The translations under genes were made by a program, and so were the position numbers. Under the pieces are notes generated by a model, which was not told the origin of the DNA, made no database searches, and saw only the letters and a list, made by a program, of their open reading frames with translations. This document shows positions 1 to 6,659 of a stretch of 7,919 nt of DNA, in pieces. Within the stretch, counting starts at the first letter, position 1; each line of letters starts with the position of its first letter. The DNA is from a candidate division CSSED10-310 bacterium (lineage in GTDB: Bacteria > CSSED10-310 > JAFGDC01), in contig JAFGDC010000618.1 in assembly GCA_016932295.1 (NCBI GenBank), positions 1-7,919 on the forward strand, read 5' to 3'.

Positions 1-190
1 ACGCATTGTACCACATGCGGAAGATCCCGTTGTCGCGCAGCACCGTCCCGTAGCACATGACGCCGGCCCCGTCGACAAACGAATCCGGTTCAAGGACTGG
101 GACAGGGTGAATCGTCGGCTGGCGCTGGAAGAAATAGATCTTCCCGGTTCTCGCGATGATCTCGGTTCTAGATTCGAACAGCAGTTCCAT
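1..190 (-). CDS. N-terminal part of a five-bladed beta-propeller glycosidase-like protein (cut by window edge)
   Basis: Sixty-three codons are visible from ATG at 190-188; the frame is open to the window edge, so the 3' end is missing. The visible protein starts MELLFESRTEIIARTGKIYF and includes VDGAGVMCYGTVLRDNG followed by FRMWYNA. A 'G(T/S)VL-D-G-(F/Y)-(R/K)MWY' stretch is, from family knowledge, typical of the first blade of GH32/GH43/GH130-like propellers common in PVC-group bacteria, many still annotated as hypothetical. There is no signal peptide, so a cytoplasmic location is likely. It lies 39 bp after the GH65 fusion on the same strand with a good ribosome binding site, so it is probably the next gene of the operon. 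The catalytic residues would lie outside the visible part, so neither activity nor exact family can be assigned. Confidence 0.7.
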   Translation of the reverse strand, partial: MELLFESRTEIIARTGKIYFFQRQPTIHPVPVLEPDSFVDGAGVMCYGTVLRDNGIFRMWYNA

Positions 191-198
191 AATTGACG

Positions 199-204
199 CT
201 CCTT
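199..204 (-). promoter_or_regulatory. Ribosome binding site for the propeller gene
   Basis: On the minus strand AAGGAG ends 8 bases before the ATG at 190. It fixes the start of the partial propeller gene and separates that gene from the fusion gene ending at 230. Confidence 0.75.
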
Positions 205-229
205 TTGGCTTTTGGTATGGGGTTCATCT

Positions 230-3208
230 TCATAGTTTACGTAGTGCTTCCTCTGAAATCGCGTCCAGGCCAGTGACAATGATGTCGGCGCCCAGGAGGC
301 ACCGGTTTTCATCTGCGATGCCCACTGCGGCGGCGCCGGCAAACTTGGCGGCATCAATGCCGGCCTGCGCATCTTCGAACACCACGCAATCTCCCGGGAA
401 AAGACCGAGTTTACGGGCGCCGGAGATGAAGATTTCCGGGTGTGGCTTTCCGTGAGTGACGCTGGTGCCGTCAACGACCGCATCGAACAGGTCGAGGATT
501 TCCAGCCGCGTACAAATGGCTAGGGCGTTGCAACTGGCCGAGCAAAGCGCCAGTTTCCAACCTGCCTCGCGCAGGGCGAGTAGGAGGGCACGGGCACCGT
601 GGAACATGTCCTGGGGCGTAAGCGTGTTGACGAGGGACACGAAACGTTCGTTTTTCCGTTGCGCCAGTTGTTCCTTCTCTTCCGTGCTATAGGATTTGGA
701 GGCTCGCTCCAGAATGATATCGAGCGATTGCATGCGGCTGACGCCGCGCAGGCGGTGGTTGATCTCCTCGTCAAAGAAGATGCCCTCCTCATCCGCCACC
801 GATTTCCAGGCCTGGTAGTGGAAGCGATCCGTGTTGACGAGTACACCGTCTAGGTCGAACAGGGCACCGCGTACGCAGTCCTGAGTCGTCTCCTTGATCG
901 GGACGGTCAGTGGCGCGTCTGCGTTGACTCGGACAGATTGTCCGTAGAGTTCCAATGCCGCCGCCGGGCCGTCCTTCAGTTCCAGTGTGACCCCGCCTTG
1001 GGCAACCTGGATTCTGACCAGAGACAGGCCGAGATGGAGGTGGAATGAGTAGGCGCGCCAGGCTCCGGGCAGGAATGGGGTCAGGGAAATGACATCTCCA
1101 CTCCAGTCAAGTCCACCGAATCCGGTGACGATCGAGGTCCACGCGCCGCACATGGCGGTGATGTGAAGCCCCTGTGCAGTATTGTGGTTGAGGTCGTCCA
1201 GGTCAAGCCGCAGACTCTTGATAACGTACTCGTAGGTTTGTTCCTCCAAGCCCAGCCGCGCTGCGAGCGTGGCATGTACGCAAGGGGAGAGGGACGAATC
1301 ATGCATCGTCCTCGGCTCGTAGAAGCGGAAGTTCCGGCGCAGTGTGTCAAGATCCCAGAAGATGCTGCCCAGAAGGTAATGAGCCAGCAGCGTGTCCGGT
1401 TGCTTGATCAGGGAGCGGCGCAAGATGAGGTCATAGGGCCAACTGGAGTGCAGGGGGCGCTCGGCATCGCTGACCTGGTGACGCAGCATGGGTTCGCTGT
1501 TCAGGAAGGTGTCGTCTTGAGGGATGACACCGAGGGATGCGTCAGGTTCTTGCTGGAACAGCGTGTCAGCCACCGCCTCCCACTGCTCGATCTCGCCGTC
1601 AGACAAGGTGATGTTGGCCGCCAGATGCCGGTAGTTTTCCGGTGCGGTTTTGCGAAGGTCGCGCAGGGCTGCAGCGGCACTCCGCAAGGCGTAGGCGGCC
1701 ATGGCGTTGGTGTAGGCATTGTTGTCGGTCCACGGACGGAATTCGTCCGGTCCGACCACGGTGTTAAGGACGTACTGGTTGCGCCGGTGGCTGAATACGC
1801 TGCGTGAGATCCAGAAGCGGGCGAATTCCGCCAGGAGTTCCGCGCCTGCGCCACTGCCCAGCGTCTTGTCCAGCGTCGCCTTCCTCCACAATCCCAAAAC
1901 GAAGGCAAGGGCGGCATTAATATGGATTTCATGGTTGCCCAATTCCCAAATCGGATTGCATTCCTCTCCCGTGATGGTAATCATCGGTAGCATGGCACCA
2001 TTCGCACGCATTTCCTCGGCGCGCCGCCGATAGGAGGGCAATTGCCGATGCCGGTATTCAACCAGCTTTCGCGCCGCAGCCGGAGAAGTGAAGACATAAA
2101 AGGGGAAGGCATAGACTTCGGTATCCCAGAAGGTGGCACCGGCGTAGTTTTCGCCTGTGAGTCCCTTGGGTGCGACGTTGCAACGGTCGTCCTGCCCGTC
2201 ATAGGTCATGTGCAGTTGGAAAAGCGAGTAACGCAGAGCTTGTTGCGCCCCCACATCCCCCTCGATTTCGATATCACTGGTTTCCCAAAACTCATCCCAA
2301 TGGTTGGTGTGTGCCAAGAGCATGGGGTCCCATCCGGTCACTCGAGCCTGTTGTGCTGCGCCCGCAGCATCATCAAGGCACTCTCCTGCAACACTACGAA
2401 GGATGCTGGCAAGGCCGATAAATTTGGTAATGGTAACCGTTTGGCCTGGAACCACCCCTACTGCGGCATTCAGGCCGACCTTCCCGGAAGCGCACTCTGC
2501 CTCCTGCCAAGTCAGTTCGGCACCGTTGACCGTCAAGGCCATGGCGGCGGCGTTCGCCAGCCCAGTAGTGATGGTACTGACCGCCAAAGCTGCGGTGCCA
2601 GCGGCTGAATCAATGGCACGCCCAGTCTCGACGATGCGTTGAAGATTCCCCCACTGCTCGTGCGGCACTGTGCCGTCAAGTGTGGCTCCAATTTCAAGGG
2701 TGCCGTCGAAATCAACACTCGACAGTGTCAGCCGCACGATGCCTACAGTGCGGTCCACCAGACTCAGGAACCGCTCGAAACACACGCGGACCGCACCGCC
2801 GGCACTGGTATGCCAGAGGAATTCCCGGGTCAACAATCCGGTACGCATATCAACTTGCCGGCTGTATTCGGAGACGCGTGCGGTGGCCATATCCAGTTTC
2901 TCACCGGCCAGGGACGGGGTCAGGCCTAGCCACTGGATATTGTTGACCATGAAGTCAAAGTGTGGCGCGAAACCCCCGCGAGGCCATATGTGAGGGTTAG
3001 CTATCCGCTCGTAAATTGCGTTGAAATAGCTGCCGCGCAACGTGTCGGCACTGATGCCTTCCTCGAAGTTGCCGCGGATGCCAACAAACTCGTTGGCCAG
3101 GCTAAAAATGGATTCCCTGGCACGGTTGTCTTCAGGTGTCCATACCTTCTCAATTATCATCCACGGATCAGGGCTCATGGAAAATGGAATCTTGTTCTCT
3201 GGTGTCAT
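230..3208 (-). CDS. GH65 inverting disaccharide phosphorylase fused to beta-phosphoglucomutase
   Basis: This 992-residue protein has two enzymes in one chain. Residues about 15-770 are a GH65 phosphorylase: an N-terminal beta-sandwich, then an (alpha/alpha)6 barrel with FWDTE at 360-364, GPDEF at 486-490 (general acid Glu489), KQPD at 602-605 in the glucose-recognition position and HDSSLS at 636-641 in the phosphate-binding position. Residues about 778-992 are a HAD-family beta-phosphoglucomutase: FDLDGVL with Asp785 (nucleophile) and Asp787 (acid/base), RGVSR at 821-825, SAS at 890-892, Lys921 in HGKPHPE and FEDAQAG with Glu945/Asp946. The family reaction is phosphorolysis of an alpha-glucoside with inversion to beta-glucose 1-phosphate; the second domain isomerises this to glucose 6-phosphate. 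GH65 specificity (maltose, trehalose, kojibiose, nigerose and others) cannot be read from these motifs. There is no signal peptide, so it is cytoplasmic. The start is ATG 3208, supported by AGGAGA; Met11 is an alternative without that support. Each half is close to full length for its family. It follows the GH35 gene by 69 bp. Confidence 0.93.
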   Translation of the reverse strand: MTPENKIPFSMSPDPWMIIEKVWTPEDNRARESIFSLANEFVGIRGNFEEGISADTLRGSYFNAIYERIANPHIWPRGGFAPHFDFMVNNIQWLGLTPSLAGEKLDMATARVSEYSRQVDMRTGLLTREFLWHTSAGGAVRVCFERFLSLVDRTVGIVRLTLSSVDFDGTLEIGATLDGTVPHEQWGNLQRIVETGRAIDSAAGTAALAVSTITTGLANAAAMALTVNGAELTWQEAECASGKVGLNAAVGVVPGQTVTITKFIGLASILRSVAGECLDDAAGAAQQARVTGWDPMLLAHTNHWDEFWETSDIEIEGDVGAQQALRYSLFQLHMTYDGQDDRCNVAPKGLTGENYAGATFWDTEVYAFPFYVFTSPAAARKLVEYRHRQLPSYRRRAEEMRANGAMLPMITITGEECNPIWELGNHEIHINAALAFVLGLWRKATLDKTLGSGAGAELLAEFARFWISRSVFSHRRNQYVLNTVVGPDEFRPWTDNNAYTNAMAAYALRSAAAALRDLRKTAPENYRHLAANITLSDGEIEQWEAVADTLFQQEPDASLGVIPQDDTFLNSEPMLRHQVSDAERPLHSSWPYDLILRRSLIKQPDTLLAHYLLGSIFWDLDTLRRNFRFYEPRTMHDSSLSPCVHATLAARLGLEEQTYEYVIKSLRLDLDDLNHNTAQGLHITAMCGAWTSIVTGFGGLDWSGDVISLTPFLPGAWRAYSFHLHLGLSLVRIQVAQGGVTLELKDGPAAALELYGQSVRVNADAPLTVPIKETTQDCVRGALFDLDGVLVNTDRFHYQAWKSVADEEGIFFDEEINHRLRGVSRMQSLDIILERASKSYSTEEKEQLAQRKNERFVSLVNTLTPQDMFHGARALLLALREAGWKLALCSASCNALAICTRLEILDLFDAVVDGTSVTHGKPHPEIFISGARKLGLFPGDCVVFEDAQAGIDAAKFAGAAAVGIADENRCLLGADIIVTGLDAISEEALRKL

Positions 3209-3213
3209 GCGTT

Positions 3214-3219
3214 TCTCCT
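3214..3219 (-). promoter_or_regulatory. Ribosome binding site for the GH65-phosphoglucomutase gene
   Basis: AGGAGA on the minus strand sits 5 bases before ATG 3208. It selects this start over the in-frame Met at codon 11. The rest of the 69-bp gap to the GH35 stop is AT-rich, with no hairpin followed by a T-run, so read-through from GH35 is likely. Confidence 0.75.
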
Positions 3220-3277
3220 ATTCTATATGAGGTTATTAGAATTTACTGTGACCGACATCAAAACGATAGTCGCATGT

Positions 3278-5062
3278 TCAATGTGTGTTAGCCTTTTGAC
3301 CCTCGACGTGTTGTGTTTGATTCAGCACCGGATGTGAACAAAACTCGACCACCCGCCGGGTTGGCTCTCCGTCCAACTCCAGCAGGATCACTTCATTCAG
3401 TCCCTGTTCGAATAATGGTTTGGGTACATAAAGCGTTTGCTGCGGGCCTCGCTTCCAGTACCTGCCGACGTTGAATCCGTTGATCCAGCAGACACCCTTG
3501 AACCATCCTTCTGTCAGGAAGAACGAGTCTTCCGGGTGCTCGACATGGAAATACCCACGCTGGAAGGCAGGGAACTTTGAGGGAGCGCCTGCTTTGAATG
3601 TCAGACCGGATAGATCATCAAGAGGCAGGGGGAACATCGTCCAGTCATGCAGAATCTGCCGGCCCAGCATCACGCAGTCCGTGATTCCCTTGCGATCACA
3701 AAGCATGCTTCCGTAGTTGATCCGCCCCATGTTCTCCACCAGTATCCTGAGAACGATGCCCTCGGGTGGGATCGTCAATTCAATGCCCTTTGCGGGAAAC
3801 TCCCGTTCCATGATGCCGACAAGCTCTCCATCAACAAAAACATGCGCTCTGTCGTGAAGGTCTCTAAGGGTCAGAGGTGCCGATGTCCTCGGGCCCGTAA
3901 TGCATGTTTCGTAAGCGATGAACCCATAGCTCTGCCCTAGGCTTTCCATCGGTTCGGGCGTGGCGGAAGTGACCGGGCTGGATAACACATCGAGCGAAGC
4001 GAACAAGCTTGCCGACTCGGTCAGTTCAAACGGCGGAATTGACATCGTGGGCGCCGGTGGCGGCAACTCCGTGTCCGGTACTGCTGCGACATTGCGGAGC
4101 ACATCCCGGAATGCCAGGAACTTGGGCGTGATATTTCCCTGCTCATTCAGAGGCGCATCAAAGTCATAGCTCGTGATCGTCGGTTGGTAACCTTTCTCAT
4201 GGTTGGCGCCGTTCATGAAGCCGAAATTCGTGCCGCCATGAAACATGTAGAAACAGACCGATGCACCGGCGGCAAGTATCTCATTCAGTGCGGCCGCAGC
4301 ATCCTCCGGTGTCCTTGTGTGGTGACGCTCGCCCCAATGGTCGAACCAGCCATTCCAGAACTCCATGCACATCAACGGGCCTTCCGGCTGGTACTCACGG
4401 AGTTTCTTGAAGTGGGTTTCTGCTTTGGATCCGAAGTTAGCCGTTTCCAGAACGTGGGGCAGCGTTCCGTACTGCAGCGTCTCCTCGAGAATACCGTCCG
4501 CGGTAACGAGGGGAACGGTGATGCCTTGTGCCCGCATGATCGCCTCAAGGCGTGTGAGATAGGTCTTGTCATTGCCGTAGAGGCCATACTCACATTCAAC
4601 CTGCATGGCGATGAGTGGTCCACCGTTGGCAACCTGCAACGGCACACATCTCGGCAGGAGTTCGGAGAAATATCGGTCAACCGCGTCAAGATACGGGGCG
4701 TAGTTGCACCTGAGTCTCATCTGCCGGTCTTTCAACAGCCACGCGGGTAGCCCACCCATATCACGCTCGCTGCAGATGTATGGCCCTGGCCTCACAATAA
4801 CCTTCAGGCCAACTTCGCCGGCAACCTCTATGTAGCGGGGCAGATCCATCCATCCGTCAAAGACGAATTCTCCCGGCCTAGGCTCATGCATGTTCCAGGC
4901 AACGTAGGTTTCCAGCGTATTCAGTCCCATCAGTCGCATTTTCTGCATGCGATCTTTCCAGTATGCTGGATGAACCCGGAAATAGTGCATAGCTCCAGCA
5001 ATGATCCGAAACGGTTCGCCATCCAAGTGGAAACCGTCGATCCTGATTTCAAATGCACTCAT
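3278..5062 (-). CDS. GH35 beta-galactosidase-family glycosidase with altered active-site signature
   Basis: This 594-residue protein has the GH35 layout. The TIM barrel (about 1-325) contains AGAMHYFRVHPAYW at 22-35, YVAWNMHEP at 53-61, RPGPYICSER at 91-100 and GGPLIAMQVECEYG at 147-160. It also has MEFWNGWFDHWGE at 233-245, FHGGTNFGFMNGA at 274-286 and SYDFDAPLNE at 298-307. C-terminal beta-sandwich domains end with GVCWINGFNVGRYW and GPQQTLYVP. Glu158 is the expected acid/base and Glu234 the nucleophile. The family is a retaining exo-glycosidase group that mostly removes terminal beta-galactose. Oddities: Cys157 replaces the Asn that normally precedes the acid/base, and Arg100 replaces Trp in the usual C-A-E-W motif, so a different sugar at the -1 subsite is possible. 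There is no signal peptide, so it is probably cytoplasmic. Its ATG overlaps the stop of the upstream exported glycosidase (ATGA), with AGGTGA just upstream, suggesting translational coupling. Confidence 0.93.
   Translation of the reverse strand: MSAFEIRIDGFHLDGEPFRIIAGAMHYFRVHPAYWKDRMQKMRLMGLNTLETYVAWNMHEPRPGEFVFDGWMDLPRYIEVAGEVGLKVIVRPGPYICSERDMGGLPAWLLKDRQMRLRCNYAPYLDAVDRYFSELLPRCVPLQVANGGPLIAMQVECEYGLYGNDKTYLTRLEAIMRAQGITVPLVTADGILEETLQYGTLPHVLETANFGSKAETHFKKLREYQPEGPLMCMEFWNGWFDHWGERHHTRTPEDAAAALNEILAAGASVCFYMFHGGTNFGFMNGANHEKGYQPTITSYDFDAPLNEQGNITPKFLAFRDVLRNVAAVPDTELPPPAPTMSIPPFELTESASLFASLDVLSSPVTSATPEPMESLGQSYGFIAYETCITGPRTSAPLTLRDLHDRAHVFVDGELVGIMEREFPAKGIELTIPPEGIVLRILVENMGRINYGSMLCDRKGITDCVMLGRQILHDWTMFPLPLDDLSGLTFKAGAPSKFPAFQRGYFHVEHPEDSFFLTEGWFKGVCWINGFNVGRYWKRGPQQTLYVPKPLFEQGLNEVILLELDGEPTRRVVEFCSHPVLNQTQHVEGQKANTH
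5059..5062 (-). other. ATGA stop/start overlap between exported glycosidase and GH35 genes
   Basis: On the minus strand the GH35 ATG (5062-5060) shares bases with the TGA stop (5061-5059) of the preceding gene. This four-base arrangement is the classic geometry for termination-reinitiation coupling and places both genes on one mRNA. Confidence 0.9.
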
Positions 5063-6561
5063 TGCTTCACCTGAATTACTGAATCCGAGACTTTCCTTCC
5101 TGCCTGCCCAACTTCCTGTCTGGCCGTCGCAATCCGGTAAACATGGACATCAAACGGATCAAATCGATCCGTGAAACTTGTCTGTTCCAGCGCGAGCTCG
5201 TATGGCTCCCTGTTCTCGAACATGGGAGTCACCGTCTTGAGGCCATCAGGGAACTCGAAGGTTGTGGAAAGAACCGCGTCATCGAGGTTTACAGTCAACA
5301 GGATGTAGCCGCCATCGGGATGCGGCTTGAGCAGGCAGCGAATCGGAACGTCCGTGACGTGTTCTCCCTTTGTCGCGACGGTGTATTTGATTTCCTGCCC
5401 GACTGTGGGAGACAGGAGCGACGGCGTCAATTCGTGCAGTTCTTTGTTGACCTGCGTGGTCGCCATCCATGCAGCCTTTGACTCGGCGAGTTGCATCGGT
5501 GTCGGCACTACCCGTTGGATTTTGTTTGCGTCCGGACAAGGGTAAGCCAACTGCGGATCGGGAGACATTCCGATCACTCTGCCATCCCGGGTAACCCAGG
5601 AGTCCCAGGCGAAGTAAATGATCCCGCTGGCGCCGTGAATGATCGCCGCATAGACCTGGGCGCGCAACTGCATCGGCGTTGGCATCCGGAACGGGAACTT
5701 TTCATTGCCCACTTCCAGAAAGGCGCCAACGATGAACCAGACAGGCCTTTGCTCCTTGTTGACCGCTACTGCAAGATTCACGCTTTCCGGTATGCCGGTC
5801 TTAAGTTCTTCATTATCCAGTGTCCTCGCGCGATACTTACGGTTCATGATCGGGTAGTTGTCGTGGCAGGACACATCCCCGGCCGTGTTCCATTTGACCC
5901 ACCACTGGGTTGCCGGTGCCGTGATCCATGGACAATCATTGATGAAGACCGCACGTCCCGGTGCCAGCTCGTTGATCTGCACTTTGTAATCGAGGAATTC
6001 CTGGTACTTGCCTTCCATATCCTTGCCCCATAAGTTACCAGTCGGCTCGTCATGCCATACGACACCCAGCCAGTTTGGGTGATCCTTGACTTTTTCCAGT
6101 TTACCTACCGGCCATTTGCCCATGATGACAACCTGCAAGCCCGCCTGCCTGCCGGCCTCCAGCTGCGCTTCCACATCAGTGTAATATGGCCACATCGTGT
6201 TCATTCCCGCGTCCGTCAACAATTTCAGGTCATACTCGTAGCCGTGGACATTTCCAATCGGATTGCCCCAGACGGCGATCTGGAAGAATGATCTTTCAGG
6301 ATCATACTTCGTGAGTAATCGACCGTTTTTGTCGGTGTGCGGTACGCCATTGCGGTAAATGGTTTGGACCGCATTGAAGTCACGCATCTTTTCCAGGGAA
6401 TCCCTGGTGTCCTCCGCCGAGACAGGCGCGAACAGACAGACCGCGATGATCAAGGCGAGTATTCGGACAAAAGCTGCCCGGGGAAAAACCATCCGCCTGT
6501 TCGTGTATGGCGATGCCCAGCAGCTACGGATGTCGGTGAATTTCCTTGATGTGGTCAGCAT
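5059..6561 (-). CDS. Exported TIM-barrel glycoside-hydrolase-like protein of unrecognised family
   Basis: The 500-residue protein starts with a basic stretch (MVFPRAAFVR at 24-33), a hydrophobic core at about 34-46 and a likely signal peptidase I site after Ala49 (PVSA|ED), so it is exported. The rest reads as a (beta/alpha)8 barrel: YEYDLKLLTDAGMNTMW at 108-124, LQVVIMGKW at 142-150, WLGVVWHDEPT at 164-174, RPVWFIVGAFLEV at 272-284 and AAIIHGASGIIYFAWDSW at 305-322. A short beta domain follows, ending FDPFDVHVYRI. 'H-DEP-T' at the end of a barrel strand suggests Glu172 as acid/base, and Glu283 is a possible nucleophile as in clan GH-A; both roles are inferences. I cannot place it in a numbered family. 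The start is the ATG with AAGGAGA upstream; Met24 would give a more usual short signal peptide but has only a poorly spaced AGGCGG. It is coupled to GH35 by an ATGA overlap. Confidence 0.8.
   Translation of the reverse strand: MLTTSRKFTDIRSCWASPYTNRRMVFPRAAFVRILALIIAVCLFAPVSAEDTRDSLEKMRDFNAVQTIYRNGVPHTDKNGRLLTKYDPERSFFQIAVWGNPIGNVHGYEYDLKLLTDAGMNTMWPYYTDVEAQLEAGRQAGLQVVIMGKWPVGKLEKVKDHPNWLGVVWHDEPTGNLWGKDMEGKYQEFLDYKVQINELAPGRAVFINDCPWITAPATQWWVKWNTAGDVSCHDNYPIMNRKYRARTLDNEELKTGIPESVNLAVAVNKEQRPVWFIVGAFLEVGNEKFPFRMPTPMQLRAQVYAAIIHGASGIIYFAWDSWVTRDGRVIGMSPDPQLAYPCPDANKIQRVVPTPMQLAESKAAWMATTQVNKELHELTPSLLSPTVGQEIKYTVATKGEHVTDVPIRCLLKPHPDGGYILLTVNLDDAVLSTTFEFPDGLKTVTPMFENREPYELALEQTSFTDRFDPFDVHVYRIATARQEVGQAGRKVSDSVIQVKQ
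5067..5072 (-). promoter_or_regulatory. Ribosome binding site for the GH35 gene inside the upstream coding end
   Basis: AGGTGA on the minus strand matches the 3' part of the consensus Shine-Dalgarno sequence and lies 4 bases before ATG 5062. It is inside the last codons of the upstream gene, so ribosomes could either reinitiate or enter directly. Confidence 0.55.
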
Positions 6562-6565
6562 GTTC

Positions 6566-6572
6566 TCTCCTT
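6566..6572 (-). promoter_or_regulatory. Ribosome binding site for the exported glycosidase gene
   Basis: AAGGAGA on the minus strand ends 4 bases before ATG 6561. It supports this start over Met24, and so supports an unusually long N-terminal region ahead of the signal-peptide core. Confidence 0.7.
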
Positions 6573-6601
6573 AGCGTTCGGGGATGTCCCGTTGATTGTT
6601 A

Positions 6602-6613
6602 AACGTTCACGTT
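6602..6613 (-). promoter_or_regulatory. Possible operator: short repeat in the 94-bp gap
   Basis: The minus strand reads TTGAACGTGAACGTTTAA around this site. It contains GAACGT twice in tandem and also an imperfect inverted repeat AACGT-GA-ACGTT. It lies between the candidate promoter and the start of the exported glycosidase gene, where a repressor of a sugar-inducible operon could bind. Twelve bases are too few to exclude chance, and no regulator gene is in the window. Confidence 0.25.
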
Positions 6614-6631
6614 CAAATACATAGGTGTGGT

Positions 6632-6659
6632 TTTTTAGAAAGCGATTCATCATTGTCAA
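6632..6659 (-). promoter_or_regulatory. Candidate sigma70-type promoter for the glycosidase-GH35-GH65 operon
   Basis: On the minus strand TTGACA (6659-6654), overlapping the stop codon of the beta-helix gene, is followed after 16 bases by TAAAAA (6637-6632), which matches four of six positions of TATAAT. This is the only near-consensus -35 box I found in an intergenic position. It would give a leader of about 60-65 bases before ATG 6561. No terminator is visible after the beta-helix gene, so read-through from upstream is also possible. Confidence 0.3.

Noticed and set aside
194..202. A 9-base match (TGACGCTCC) to one arm of the palindrome, upstream of the propeller gene
   Set aside because: It overlaps the ribosome binding site, whose GGAG explains part of the match. 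Nine bases without the second arm are not evidence of a repeat copy.
1163..1807. Plus-strand open frame of 214 codons antisense to the GH65 fusion gene
   Set aside because: It lies wholly inside a gene with clear catalytic motifs, has no recognisable domain and no convincing ribosome binding site; long antisense frames are expected in GC-rich coding DNA. The same applies to plus-strand frames at 2042-2608, 4184-4750, 5491-6033 and 7358-7876.
3220..3277. Possible internal promoter (TATAGA) before the GH65 fusion gene
   Set aside because: No acceptable -35 box lies 16-18 bases upstream, and the implied start of transcription would fall on the ribosome binding site.
4320..4330. An 11-base match (TGGTGACGCTC) to one arm of the 27-bp palindrome, inside the GH35 gene
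   Set aside because: It encodes ERHH in the well-conserved DHWGERHHT segment next to the nucleophile, so protein constraint explains it. The other arm is absent.
6393..6407. Short palindrome CCAGGGA-A-TCCCTGG in the exported glycosidase gene
   Set aside because: Seven-base arms in coding sequence are expected by chance at this window size, and no T-run or regulatory position accompanies it.
6436..6444. Possible lipoprotein signal around Cys42 of the exported glycosidase
   Set aside because: The residues before Cys are I-A-V; a lipobox needs Gly, Ala or Ser directly before Cys. The PVSA|ED site fits signal peptidase I better.
6562..6655. Intrinsic terminator after the beta-helix gene
   Set aside because: The run of six T is on the plus strand and so reads as A in the transcript of these genes; no stable hairpin followed by a U-run exists on the minus strand. 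The two other intergenic gaps also lack one.
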